This document shows, piece after piece, positions 41,919 through 49,358 of a stretch of DNA of 64,000 nucleotides (position 1 is its first letter; every line of letters starts with the position of its first letter). The stretch comes from Rhizorhabdus dicambivorans (lineage in GTDB: Bacteria; Pseudomonadota; Alphaproteobacteria; Sphingomonadales; Sphingomonadaceae): contig NZ_CP023449.1 of assembly GCF_002355275.1 (NCBI RefSeq), positions 4,008,001 through 4,072,000 on the forward strand, read 5' to 3'. A program made the translations under genes and the position numbers. The notes under the pieces were generated by a model. That model saw only the letters and a program-made list of their open reading frames with translations, ran no database searches and was not told the origin of the DNA.

Positions 41919-43199
41919 TCAGTCCTTCAGGATACGCGGCGCAACCGAAGACAGGTCGGTGTTGCGATATTTGTTGAACTCGATCCGCGCGATGGCGCGG
42001 TTATGCACCTCGTCCGGGCCGTCGGTGAGGCGATGGATACGGTTGTTCGCATAGGCCTCGGCCAGGCCGAAATCGGGCGACACGCCCGAGGCGCCGAACG
42101 CCTGGATGGCATCGTCGATCACCTTGATCGCCATGCGCGGCGCGGCCACCTTGATCATCGCGATCTCGGCCTGGGCCACCTTGTTGCCGACCGTGTCCAT
42201 CATATAGGCGGCCTTCAGGCACAGCAGGCGCGCCATCTCGATATCGGTGCGTGCCTCGGCGACGCGCTGCTCCCAGATCGAATGCTCGGCAATCGGCTTC
42301 TTGAAGGCGGTGCGCGACAGCAGGCGCTTGCACATCTTCTCCAGCGCGAACTCGGCCGCGCCGATCACCCGCATCGCATGGTGGATGCGGCCCGGCCCGA
42401 GGCGGCCCTGGGCGATCTCGAAGCCGCGCCCCTCGCCCAGCAGCAGGTTCGAAACGGGCACGCGCACATTGTCGAACAGCACCTGGCCATGGCCGCCATG
42501 CTGGGCATGGTCATAGCCGAACACCGGGACCATCCGCTCAACCACGACGCCGGGCGTGTCGCGGGGCACCAGGATCATCGACTGCTGACGATAGCTGGAC
42601 GCCGACGGGTCGGTCTTGCCCATCACGATCAACAGCTCGCAATTGGGGTGCCCGATGCCCGACGACCACCATTTGCGGCCGTTGATGACATAATCGTCGC
42701 CGTCGCGAACGATCGAGGTCTCGATGTTGGTCGCGTCGGACGAGGCGACCGCAGGCTCGGTCATGCAGAAGGTCGAGCGGATCTTGCCGTCCATCAGCGG
42801 ACGCAGCCAGCGTTCCTTCTGTTCCAGCGTGCCGTAGCGCTCCAGCACCTCCATATTGCCGGTGTCGGGGGCCGCGCAGTTGAACACCTCGGGAGCCCAG
42901 ACATAACGGCCGGTCATTTCCGCGATCGGCGCGAACTCGACATTCTTCAGATGCGGGGTCTCGAACTCGAAGCTGTGATCGACATGGTCCGTGCCGGCGC
43001 TGGGCGGCATGAACATGTTCCACAGACCCTGTTCCCTGGCCTTCACCTTCAGTTCCTCGACGACCGGCGATAGCGCCCAGGGATCCCCCTGGCGCAACTC
43101 ATGCTCGAACCGCTCGTCATTGGGCGCGATATGCTCGTCGATGAAGCGCTGGACGCGGCCGTGCCACTGCTTCGCGTTCTCCGAGAATTCGAAAATCAT
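41919..43199 (-). CDS. Acyl-CoA dehydrogenase, ACAD10/11-like
   Basis: 426 residues from [23 protein letters not shown]-contact segments [17 protein letters not shown] and [13 protein letters not shown], then [15 protein letters not shown], and a C-terminal end with [23 protein letters not shown]. This C-terminal pattern and the length put it with ACAD10/11 and bacterial LvaC rather than with short-chain dehydrogenases. First gene of the operon dehydrogenase - SDR - kinase - DUF35 - thiolase-like. In the known route the enzyme removes the phosphate of a 4-phosphoacyl-CoA and leaves a 3-hydroxyacyl-CoA. Confidence 0.9.
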   Translation of the reverse strand: MIFEFSENAKQWHGRVQRFIDEHIAPNDERFEHELRQGDPWALSPVVEELKVKAREQGLWNMFMPPSAGTDHVDHSFEFETPHLKNVEFAPIAEMTGRYVWAPEVFNCAAPDTGNMEVLERYGTLEQKERWLRPLMDGKIRSTFCMTEPAVASSDATNIETSIVRDGDDYVINGRKWWSSGIGHPNCELLIVMGKTDPSASSYRQQSMILVPRDTPGVVVERMVPVFGYDHAQHGGHGQVLFDNVRVPVSNLLLGEGRGFEIAQGRLGPGRIHHAMRVIGAAEFALEKMCKRLLSRTAFKKPIAEHSIWEQRVAEARTDIEMARLLCLKAAYMMDTVGNKVAQAEIAMIKVAAPRMAIKVIDDAIQAFGASGVSPDFGLAEAYANNRIHRLTDGPDEVHNRAIARIEFNKYRNTDLSSVAPRILKD

Positions 43200-43277
43200 C
43201 GTACCGCCATTCCTATTGTTTACGTCCGCATCTTGCGCCGTCCTGCGCCTGCCTCAAGACGCCGCCGGGCGAAGCTG

Positions 43278-43293
43278 GCACATTGGACAGGAA
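43278..43293. promoter_or_regulatory. Copy of the recurring island motif
   Basis: GCACATTGGACAGGAA, almost the same as GCACATTGGATAGGTG at 47382. It lies in the 221-base gap between the divergent dehydrogenase and SnoaL-like operons, 80 bases before the dehydrogenase start. The overlapping GGACA-GGAA-TGTCC (43285-43298) is also a small perfect dyad. Confidence 0.4.
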
Positions 43294-43420
43294 TGTCCGC
43301 CACCCCACCGGAATCCCCGCCTGACAAAAACGACAGTTCGCCTGAGCGACGCTTTGGCCGAACCAGGGCGATATGGTCGCAGGTAATGCGCACCGATCAA
43401 GCCCGGGGAAGAGGAAGCCG

Positions 43421-43864
43421 ATGGCCGACACGAGTCTCGACTATCTCGGCGTATCGCCGGTGCTGCGCGCCGAACTGACCGCTTTGTGCACCGAATATGT
43501 CTGGCGCGTCGACAATGGCCACGCCGCGCACATCCCCGATCTGTTCACTGCGGAGGGTGTCTGGATCGGGCCCTGGGGGACGATGCGCGGCCAGGCCGAA
43601 CTGGACGTGGCGTGGAAGGCGCGGGCGCGATGGACCGTCCGAACCCGCCATCTGCTGACCAATCTGCGCTTCAGCGCCTTGGGCCCGGATCGCGCGGAAG
43701 GCCATATCAGCCAGATCGTCTTCGCCGCCGACGGCGACGCACCCTGGCCGACCGATCCCTCGGTCATTGCCGAGAATATCGACAGCTATGCGCGCGATGC
43801 CGACGGAGTGTGGCGCTTCGCAAGCCGCCGCATCGTCATGTTGGCTGACAGAAACAAGGCCTGA
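43421..43864 (+). CDS. SnoaL-like / NTF2-fold protein
   Basis: 147 residues from MADTSLDYLGVSPVLRAELT; AGAGGAAG precedes the ATG at 43421. The order of an N-terminal helix with YVWRVDNGHAAHIPDLFTAEGVW and sheet segments ending DGVWRFASRRIVML fits the NTF2-like superfamily. It differs from the protein at 6445 and is not a close copy. First gene of a short operon with a YCII-like protein and an MFS carrier (gaps of 14 and 3 bases). A dehydratase, isomerase or cyclase role is possible but unproven. Confidence 0.78.
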   Translation: MADTSLDYLGVSPVLRAELTALCTEYVWRVDNGHAAHIPDLFTAEGVWIGPWGTMRGQAELDVAWKARARWTVRTRHLLTNLRFSALGPDRAEGHISQIVFAADGDAPWPTDPSVIAENIDSYARDADGVWRFASRRIVMLADRNKA

Positions 43865-43878
43865 GAGGAGAGAACATC

Positions 43879-44196
43879 ATGCCCACCTTCGCCGTCATCG
43901 GCTTCGACCGGCGCCCCAAGGATGCGCAGCTGCGCGAGACCCATCGGGCCGATCATCGCGCCTATGTAAGCGGCAATCTGGAATCGCTGCTCTGCGCGGG
44001 GGCGATGCTCGACGACGATCGGTCGCAATGCGGATCGCTCTATCTCTTCCAGGCCGACAGTGTCGATCAGGTCCGCGAATGGCTGGCAAAGGAACCGTTC
44101 GTGGCCAACGGCATCTATGAGACGCTGGCGGTGCGCGAGATCGAGACGAGCAAGCTCTGGACGGTCCCGGCCGAGCCCCCGGCCTTCGATCTCTAG
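43879..44196 (+). CDS. YciI-like (YCII domain) protein
   Basis: 105 residues, from MPTFAVIGFDRRPKDAQLRE. The ferredoxin-like fold pattern with RETHRADHRAYV (the conserved His of the family near 22-26), GSLYLFQADSVDQVREWLAKEPF and a C-terminal WTVP is characteristic of YciI-like proteins, some of which act in aromatic chloride elimination or muconolactone-type isomerisation. GAGAGGAGAG lies before the ATG. It is tightly packed between a SnoaL-like gene and an MFS carrier, so a small metabolic enzyme of the pathway is likely. Confidence 0.8.
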   Translation: MPTFAVIGFDRRPKDAQLRETHRADHRAYVSGNLESLLCAGAMLDDDRSQCGSLYLFQADSVDQVREWLAKEPFVANGIYETLAVREIETSKLWTVPAEPPAFDL

Positions 44197-44199
44197 GCC

Positions 44200-45474
44200 A
44201 TGCACGCCCCGCTGAAGGCCATGGAAAGGACCTGGCAGCCTTCCTCGCTGAAGGCACTTGCGCTGCTCTTCGCGATCGCGGTGGTCAGCTATGCCGACCG
44301 CTTCACGATGGGCGTGCTGCAGGTCCCTATCAAGGCCGATCTCGGCCTCAGCGATGCGGAGATCGGCGCGCTGACCGGGCTCGCCTTCTTCGTGCCGCAC
44401 ACGCTGCTGTCGATCCCCATGGCCCGGCTGGCGGATCGCTGGAACCGCAAATATCTGCTCGTCGCGGCGCTGCTGCTGTGGAGTGGCATGACGGCGGCGA
44501 TGGGCTGGGCGGCAAGCTTCGCGGCCCTGTTCGTGCTGCGGATGGGCGTGGCGATCGGCGAGTCGACTTGCCTGCCGAGCTGTTATTCGCTGATCGCCGA
44601 CTATTTCCGGCCCGCCCAGCGCGCACGCGCGATGGCATTCTTCGGCCTCGGCCTGCCGGTCGGCAGCCTGATCGGCCTGACCGGGGCGGGCATGATCGCC
44701 GCGCGCTGGGGCTGGCAGACAGCCTTTTTCGTCGTTGGCAGCCTGGGACTGCTGCTTGCTCCGATCATCGCGATGGCGCTGCGCGAACCCGCACGCGATG
44801 GAGACAGCGGGGAATCCAACACCCCTCCTCCCTTCGGCGAGGCGGTGGCGCTGCTCTGGCGCATGCCCAGCTTCCGCTGCATCGCCATCGGCAACAGCTG
44901 CCAGACCTTCATCATCACCGCATCGCTGACCTGGAGCGCCTCTTTCTACACCCGCGCGCATGAGACGACGCTGGGCGAGGCGGCGCTGGTGGTGGGCATC
45001 CTCGGCGGGCTCGCGGGCGGGCTGGGCACGCTGAGCGGGGGCTTCCTGACCGACCGTCTCGGCCTGCGCGACCGTCGCTGGCCGATGCGGCTTCCCGCTA
45101 TCACCGCCGGGCTGACGGTGCCCGCGACCGCGCTCCAGTTCCTGCTCCCGGGTTTCGCTCCCTCCGTGGCGGCGGGCGTCGCGGCGGTGTTTCTGGCCAA
45201 CATGCACATCCCGGCGGTGTTCGCGACCAGCCAGGGCCTGGTGCCGCCCCGCGTGCGGGCGCTGACGTCGGGCGTGCTGGTCATGCTGGCGGGTCTCGTC
45301 GGATCGGTGTGCGGACCGCTGCTGACCGGCTGGGTCAGCGATCTGCTCCAGCAGATGGGACAGGACGACGGCAGCGCCCTTCGCCACGCCATCTGCCTGA
45401 TGCTGGTCTTCTCCGCGATCGCCTCGGCGGCCTTCTATCGCGCCTCCCGGCACATGGGTCGTCAGCAACCCTGA
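44200..45474 (+). CDS. MFS transporter, Spinster-like
   Basis: 424 residues with about twelve membrane segments. VVSYADRFTMGVLQVPIKADLGLSDAEIG opens the first helix and loop, LADRWNRKYLL lies between helices 2 and 3, and GESTCLPSCYSLIADYF follows helix 4. It is a paralogue of the carrier at 11555. It starts three bases after the YCII gene; ATG 44200 is used, although ATG 44221 with GAAGG before it is possible. Inner-membrane carrier for a pathway substrate or product; direction not readable from sequence. Confidence 0.87.
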   Translation: MHAPLKAMERTWQPSSLKALALLFAIAVVSYADRFTMGVLQVPIKADLGLSDAEIGALTGLAFFVPHTLLSIPMARLADRWNRKYLLVAALLLWSGMTAAMGWAASFAALFVLRMGVAIGESTCLPSCYSLIADYFRPAQRARAMAFFGLGLPVGSLIGLTGAGMIAARWGWQTAFFVVGSLGLLLAPIIAMALREPARDGDSGESNTPPPFGEAVALLWRMPSFRCIAIGNSCQTFIITASLTWSASFYTRAHETTLGEAALVVGILGGLAGGLGTLSGGFLTDRLGLRDRRWPMRLPAITAGLTVPATALQFLLPGFAPSVAAGVAAVFLANMHIPAVFATSQGLVPPRVRALTSGVLVMLAGLVGSVCGPLLTGWVSDLLQQMGQDDGSALRHAICLMLVFSAIASAAFYRASRHMGRQQP

Positions 45475-45521
45475 CCGTCGCCCCGGCCATGCCGGAACGG
45501 CGGTCTGCTTCATATCGAAGG

Positions 45522-46517
45522 TCAGCGCAGCGTCAGGACCTGCTTGCCGAAATTCTCGCCCTTGAACAGGCGGAGGAGCGTCTCGGGGGCGTTTTCCAAC
45601 CCATGGACGACATCCTCGGCATGCTTCATCCGGCCTTCGCGGATCCAGCCTGCGAGACGCTCACGCGCCCAGGGAAACTCTGCTTCATGGTCGAGCACGA
45701 TCAGCCCTTCCATCTTCGCGCGGCGGAAGACGAGCTGCATATAGTTGGAAGGGCCCGGCGGCAGCGTCGCCTCGGAATAGATCGAGATCGCCCCGCAGAC
45801 GACGACCCGCGCGTGCATCGCGATGCGCGGCAGCAGCCCGTCAAAGATCGAGCCGCCGACATTGTCCCAGATGATATCGATACCGTTCGGCACCAGCGGC
45901 TTGATCTCGCGCCGGACATTCGCGGCGCGATAGTCGAGCGCATGGTCGAACCCGAGCTCCTCGACCAGCCAGCGGCACTTCCGCTCGCCGCCGGCGATCC
46001 CGATCACGCGGCAGCCCGCCATCTTGGCGATCTGCCCCACGGTCGATCCGGTCGCCCCGGCCGCCCCGGTTATCACCACGGTATCGCCCGGAAAAGGCTT
46101 GGCGATCTTGTTCATGCCGAAGAATGCGGTGTAGCCGGTGACGCCGAGGATGCCGAGATTGGCGGTCAGCATCTCGTCGGGCACCTTGGTCGCGTCCCTG
46201 GCGGCAACCGTGGCATAGTCCTGCCAGCCGAACATGCCGGTGACCTTGTCCCCCGCCGCGAAACCCGGATCGCGCGACTCGACCACCTCACCGACCGCAA
46301 AGGCGCGCATCACGTCGCCGATCTCGGTGGGCCCGAGATAGTCGGCGACATTCTCCATCCAGCCCTTCTGCGCCGGATCGAAGCCGAGATGATCGACGCG
46401 GACGAGCAGTTCGCCGTCGCCGGGCGACCGCACCTCGCCTTCGCCCCAGTCGAAATCGCTCGTCTCGATGGCACGGCCCAGCGGGCGGGCGGCGATACGC
46501 CATTGGCGGTTGATCAT
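45522..46517 (-). CDS. NADP-dependent oxidoreductase, MDR family (prostaglandin reductase-like)
   Basis: 331 residues from MINRQWRIAARPLGRAIETS. The GroES-like start RVDHLGFDPAQKGWM is followed by the Rossmann part VVITGAAGATGSTVGQIAKMAG (AAxxGxxG, NADPH type) and YWDNVGG-like IIWDNVGGSIFDGLL. No zinc-binding Cys are seen, so it belongs to the zinc-free leukotriene B4 12-hydroxydehydrogenase / CurA-type enzymes, which reduce enones. The ATG at 46517 overlaps the stop of the TIM-barrel gene (ATGA), with CGAAGAGGAAG before it. Together they form a two-gene operon. Confidence 0.87.
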   Translation of the reverse strand: MINRQWRIAARPLGRAIETSDFDWGEGEVRSPGDGELLVRVDHLGFDPAQKGWMENVADYLGPTEIGDVMRAFAVGEVVESRDPGFAAGDKVTGMFGWQDYATVAARDATKVPDEMLTANLGILGVTGYTAFFGMNKIAKPFPGDTVVITGAAGATGSTVGQIAKMAGCRVIGIAGGERKCRWLVEELGFDHALDYRAANVRREIKPLVPNGIDIIWDNVGGSIFDGLLPRIAMHARVVVCGAISIYSEATLPPGPSNYMQLVFRRAKMEGLIVLDHEAEFPWARERLAGWIREGRMKHAEDVVHGLENAPETLLRLFKGENFGKQVLTLR

Positions 46518-47338
46518 GCGGCTTCCTCTTCGATGGTTTCGAGCAGGCATTCCACGGCCTGTCTCAGTTCGGTGGCATAGGTGACCGGGCCGATCGCCGA
46601 CAGCCGCGCGATATCCGGTATCTCGACGCTCAACGCCGCATCGGCGGGCATCGCGCGGAGCATCCCCCTAAGATCCAGTTCCCCAGCGCCCGGCGCCAGC
46701 CGATGGGTGCGGGATTCCTTGATCAGATTGGCGGGGGCGGCGCGCGTCGCGTCGCAGAGCTGCAGGCAGCGCAACCGCTCACGGGGGACAGCGGCGACCG
46801 CGGCAGCATCGCCACCCGACCGTGCCAGGTGAAGCGCATCGACCAGGATCGCGGCATCGGTCGCCCCCGACGCCTCGATGAGCGCGAGCGCAGCCCCGAT
46901 CGTTTTCAACTCCGTATAGGGGACGAACTCCAGCTCGATGACCATTCCATGATCGCGGGCAAGGGCGGCCGCATCGGCCAGCCGGTCGGCGGCACGCAGG
47001 CTGTCCGGATCGGCAATGCCGACGACCAGATGTCGTGCACCCAGCACCGCTCCCATTTCCAGCATCGGCCGGCTCGCGGCAATATCGGTGTCCGCCGCGA
47101 TCAACAGCACTTCCAGCTCCGCGACAGACAGGCCTTCCCCGTCGAGGATTCGGCGTAATTCGGGCAGTTCGGCCAGGCTCCGCACGAGACAAGCCATGTC
47201 GACAGGCGGGTTGACGGGATCACCGCCGATCAGGCGCAGCGCGACATGGCGATAGCCGGCCTGCCCGGCGGCGCGAACGAAAGCCGCCGGCCCGAGATCG
47301 GGCAGCGACAGGGGTGCCAGCGAGACTCGTCGGGCCAT
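46514..47338 (-). CDS. Xylose isomerase-like TIM-barrel protein, paralogue B
   Basis: 274 residues from MARRVSLAPLSLPDLGPAAF. It shares with the protein at 19834 the segments AGYRHVALR, ILDGEGLSVAELE, IELEFVPYTELKTIGAA and CLQLCDAT. The metal-site Glu in EFVPYT and the Asp in LVDALH fit the sugar-phosphate isomerase/epimerase family. The start at the tandem ATG 47341/47338 has no strong ribosome site, so it is uncertain. Its gene overlaps the downstream oxidoreductase by four bases. Two paralogues in one island suggest a shared pathway step on two related substrates. Confidence 0.8.
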   Translation of the reverse strand: MARRVSLAPLSLPDLGPAAFVRAAGQAGYRHVALRLIGGDPVNPPVDMACLVRSLAELPELRRILDGEGLSVAELEVLLIAADTDIAASRPMLEMGAVLGARHLVVGIADPDSLRAADRLADAAALARDHGMVIELEFVPYTELKTIGAALALIEASGATDAAILVDALHLARSGGDAAAVAAVPRERLRCLQLCDATRAAPANLIKESRTHRLAPGAGELDLRGMLRAMPADAALSVEIPDIARLSAIGPVTYATELRQAVECLLETIEEEAA

Positions 47339-47381
47339 CATGACGGCGTCTTTTGGACCGGCCGGGGCAAGGCCGCACCCT

Positions 47382-47398
47382 GCACATTGGATAGGTGG
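47382..47398. promoter_or_regulatory. Copy of the recurring island motif
   Basis: GCACATTGGATAGGTGG with perfect core TTGGATAGGT in the 118-base gap between the TIM-barrel gene and the DUF2889 gene, 44 bases before the former's start and 58 before the latter's. Confidence 0.42.
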
Positions 47399-47456
47399 CC
47401 AAAAGCCGAGATTTTCCGGCATGATAGCCTCAATCGATATCCGGGAGAGAGACTGT

Positions 47457-48314
47457 TTGAGCGCCCCCTATGCCCTGCCCTTTCCGCGCGATCCCGCCTA
47501 TGGGAACCGCGTGGTGCGGCGCCGTTTCCGGCTGATCAATCACGCGGGACGGGTTGAGGCGCATCTCTCCGATGAATTCCACGAGATGCACTGCACCCTG
47601 TGGCATGCCGGCGGGATCATAACCGATATCGACGCGCGCGCATTCCGCATCCCGACCACCGCCTGCCCCGGCGCGGCCGTTGTGCTGCGCGAACTGATCG
47701 GCCTGCCGCTGGCGATGCCACGCGAGGAGCTCTACGAAAAGGCACGCGTCCGGCGGAACTGCACCCATATGTTCGACCTCGCCGCCCTTGCGATTGCCCA
47801 GGCGGCGCGGCCGCACGAGGCGGGCCGGGTCTATGATGCGGCCGTGCCCGACGAGACCGATGCGCCCGTCACCGTTATCGTCGAATGCGACGGCCAGGTG
47901 ATCCACCGCTGGCTCGTCCGCGACCACCACATCGTCGAGCCCGAGGCGCTGGCCGGGCGGCCGCTGCTCCGTGGCTTCACCCGCTGGGCGGCGGAGACTT
48001 TCGAGGGCGATGCGCTGGAAGCTGCGATCGTGCTGGAGCGCACCTGCCTGATCGCGCAGGGCGGGCCCTATCTCAGCGAGGCATTCACCGGCCGCACCCT
48101 GCGCCTCAACGCCGTGATGGCCGGCGTATGCCATGGCTATGCCGAGGCAACCCTCGACAGCAGCTGGTTCATCGCCGGGGCCCGGCGGGATTTTACCGCC
48201 GGCGTGGTCGAACAGCCGGTCAACTTTTTCACCGAAGACCACGTCGAGGCTTGGACTGAGGGCGTGACTTGTCGTAGCGACACTGGATCGCAGGCGCTGT
48301 CGGGGGACAGATAG
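47457..48314 (+). CDS. DUF2889 protein
   Basis: 285 residues if started at TTG 47457 (LSAPYALPFPRDPAYGNRV), which follows GGGAGAGAGA at good spacing; an ATG at 47421 has no ribosome site. The core FHEMHCTLWHAGGIITDIDAR and the segment CTHMFDLAALAIAQAAR are typical of DUF2889 proteins, which occur in sphingomonad and burkholderial catabolic regions but have no proven role. A His/Cys-rich centre (MHC, CTHM) could bind a metal. It lies 10 bases before the GntR regulator and may share its transcript. Confidence 0.72.
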   Translation: MSAPYALPFPRDPAYGNRVVRRRFRLINHAGRVEAHLSDEFHEMHCTLWHAGGIITDIDARAFRIPTTACPGAAVVLRELIGLPLAMPREELYEKARVRRNCTHMFDLAALAIAQAARPHEAGRVYDAAVPDETDAPVTVIVECDGQVIHRWLVRDHHIVEPEALAGRPLLRGFTRWAAETFEGDALEAAIVLERTCLIAQGGPYLSEAFTGRTLRLNAVMAGVCHGYAEATLDSSWFIAGARRDFTAGVVEQPVNFFTEDHVEAWTEGVTCRSDTGSQALSGDR

Positions 48315-48324
48315 GCGGGGATGC

Positions 48325-49074
48325 ATGGCGCAAGACAATGGACATAGTGATCCGGGCGGCCCGCGCCGTACGATGAAGACGGCCGAGATCGTCGCGCTCG
48401 ACATCGTGCGCGACATCGTCGGCCGGCAGCTCAAACCCGGCGACCGGCTGCCGCTCGAAGCGGAGCTGCTGGTGCAATATGGCGTCAGCCGCTCGTCGCT
48501 GCGCGAGGCACTGCGCCTGCTGGAGACCCAGGGACTGATCAAGATCCGCCCCGGCCCCGGCGCGGGAACGATCGTCGCCGAGCCGTCGCCCCGCAATCTC
48601 GGCCGGACGATGACGCTCTACTTCCACCTCGCCAATGTCAGCTATGACGAGCTGCTGCGCACCTGGGTGCTGACCGAGCCGTTGCTTGCCGAGCTCGCCG
48701 CCCAGAATCCGGACAAGGCGCGGCGTACGGAACTGATGTCGCCCTATCTCGGCTCGACCAGGGAAGGCGAGACGATCGCCATCTCGTCGGGGCTGAGCTT
48801 CCATGACGCGGTGGCCGAACTGGCCGACAACAAGGCGCTGTCGATTACCTATCGCGCGATCGGCTTCATCGTGTCGGACCACATGCTGGTCCACAAGGAC
48901 CGCACCGCGCTGGAACCCTTCATCATCGACGAGCATGCCGATCTCGCCCGTGCGATCATCGACGGCAACGCGAAGAAGGCCGGCAAACTGATGCGCGACC
49001 ATGTCCAGCATGTCTCGGACGATTTTACCGCCTACTGGCCGCGCAAGGTAGGCGAACGGGTGCTCTGGCGATAG
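48325..49074 (+). CDS. GntR/FadR family transcriptional regulator
   Basis: 249 residues. The N-terminal winged helix has LKPGDRLPLEAELLVQYGVSRSSLREALRLLETQGLI (about residues 35-71), followed by the wing IRPGPGAGTIV. The C-terminal all-helical FCD domain shows FHDAVAELADNKAL and DEHADLARAIIDGNAKKAGKLMRDHVQHV, with the His positions that bind a metal in this group. It probably responds to an acyl-CoA or organic acid. Position just after the DUF2889 gene and at the end of the island suggests control of neighbouring genes, but no cognate site is certain; TGTCG-TAG-CGACA at 48270-48282 is one candidate. Confidence 0.88.
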   Translation: MAQDNGHSDPGGPRRTMKTAEIVALDIVRDIVGRQLKPGDRLPLEAELLVQYGVSRSSLREALRLLETQGLIKIRPGPGAGTIVAEPSPRNLGRTMTLYFHLANVSYDELLRTWVLTEPLLAELAAQNPDKARRTELMSPYLGSTREGETIAISSGLSFHDAVAELADNKALSITYRAIGFIVSDHMLVHKDRTALEPFIIDEHADLARAIIDGNAKKAGKLMRDHVQHVSDDFTAYWPRKVGERVLWR

Positions 49075-49267
49075 GCGCGATCCCCGGCCTTCTCAACCGC
49101 GACGAATCGTGCCGATTGCGGTGGACGCCATGCTTTCCAGTACCTTCGCCTGAGTGGATTCCCAATAAAGTGGCACCTGTCCGGGCGTCGAGCGCGATCC
49201 GGCGGACACCGCCCGACCATTTTTTTGCTATCAGACGCCTGCAGCGGGAGGTACTCGCCGGGGCAGC

Positions 49268-49283
49268 GTTTCCCATTGGAAAC
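49268..49283 (+). promoter_or_regulatory. Small palindrome upstream of the aldehyde dehydrogenase
   Basis: GTTTCC-CATT-GGAAAC, a perfect 6-bp inverted repeat, about 76 bases before the start at 49359. The surrounding 284-base gap holds nothing else I can name. Possible operator. Confidence 0.3.
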
Positions 49284-49358
49284 TGAGACATTTCGAGACC
49301 GCGCTTTCCAGAATGCCTTTCAGAGGCTCTTTTGTCCGGTCTCATTGGAGGTAAGGGT

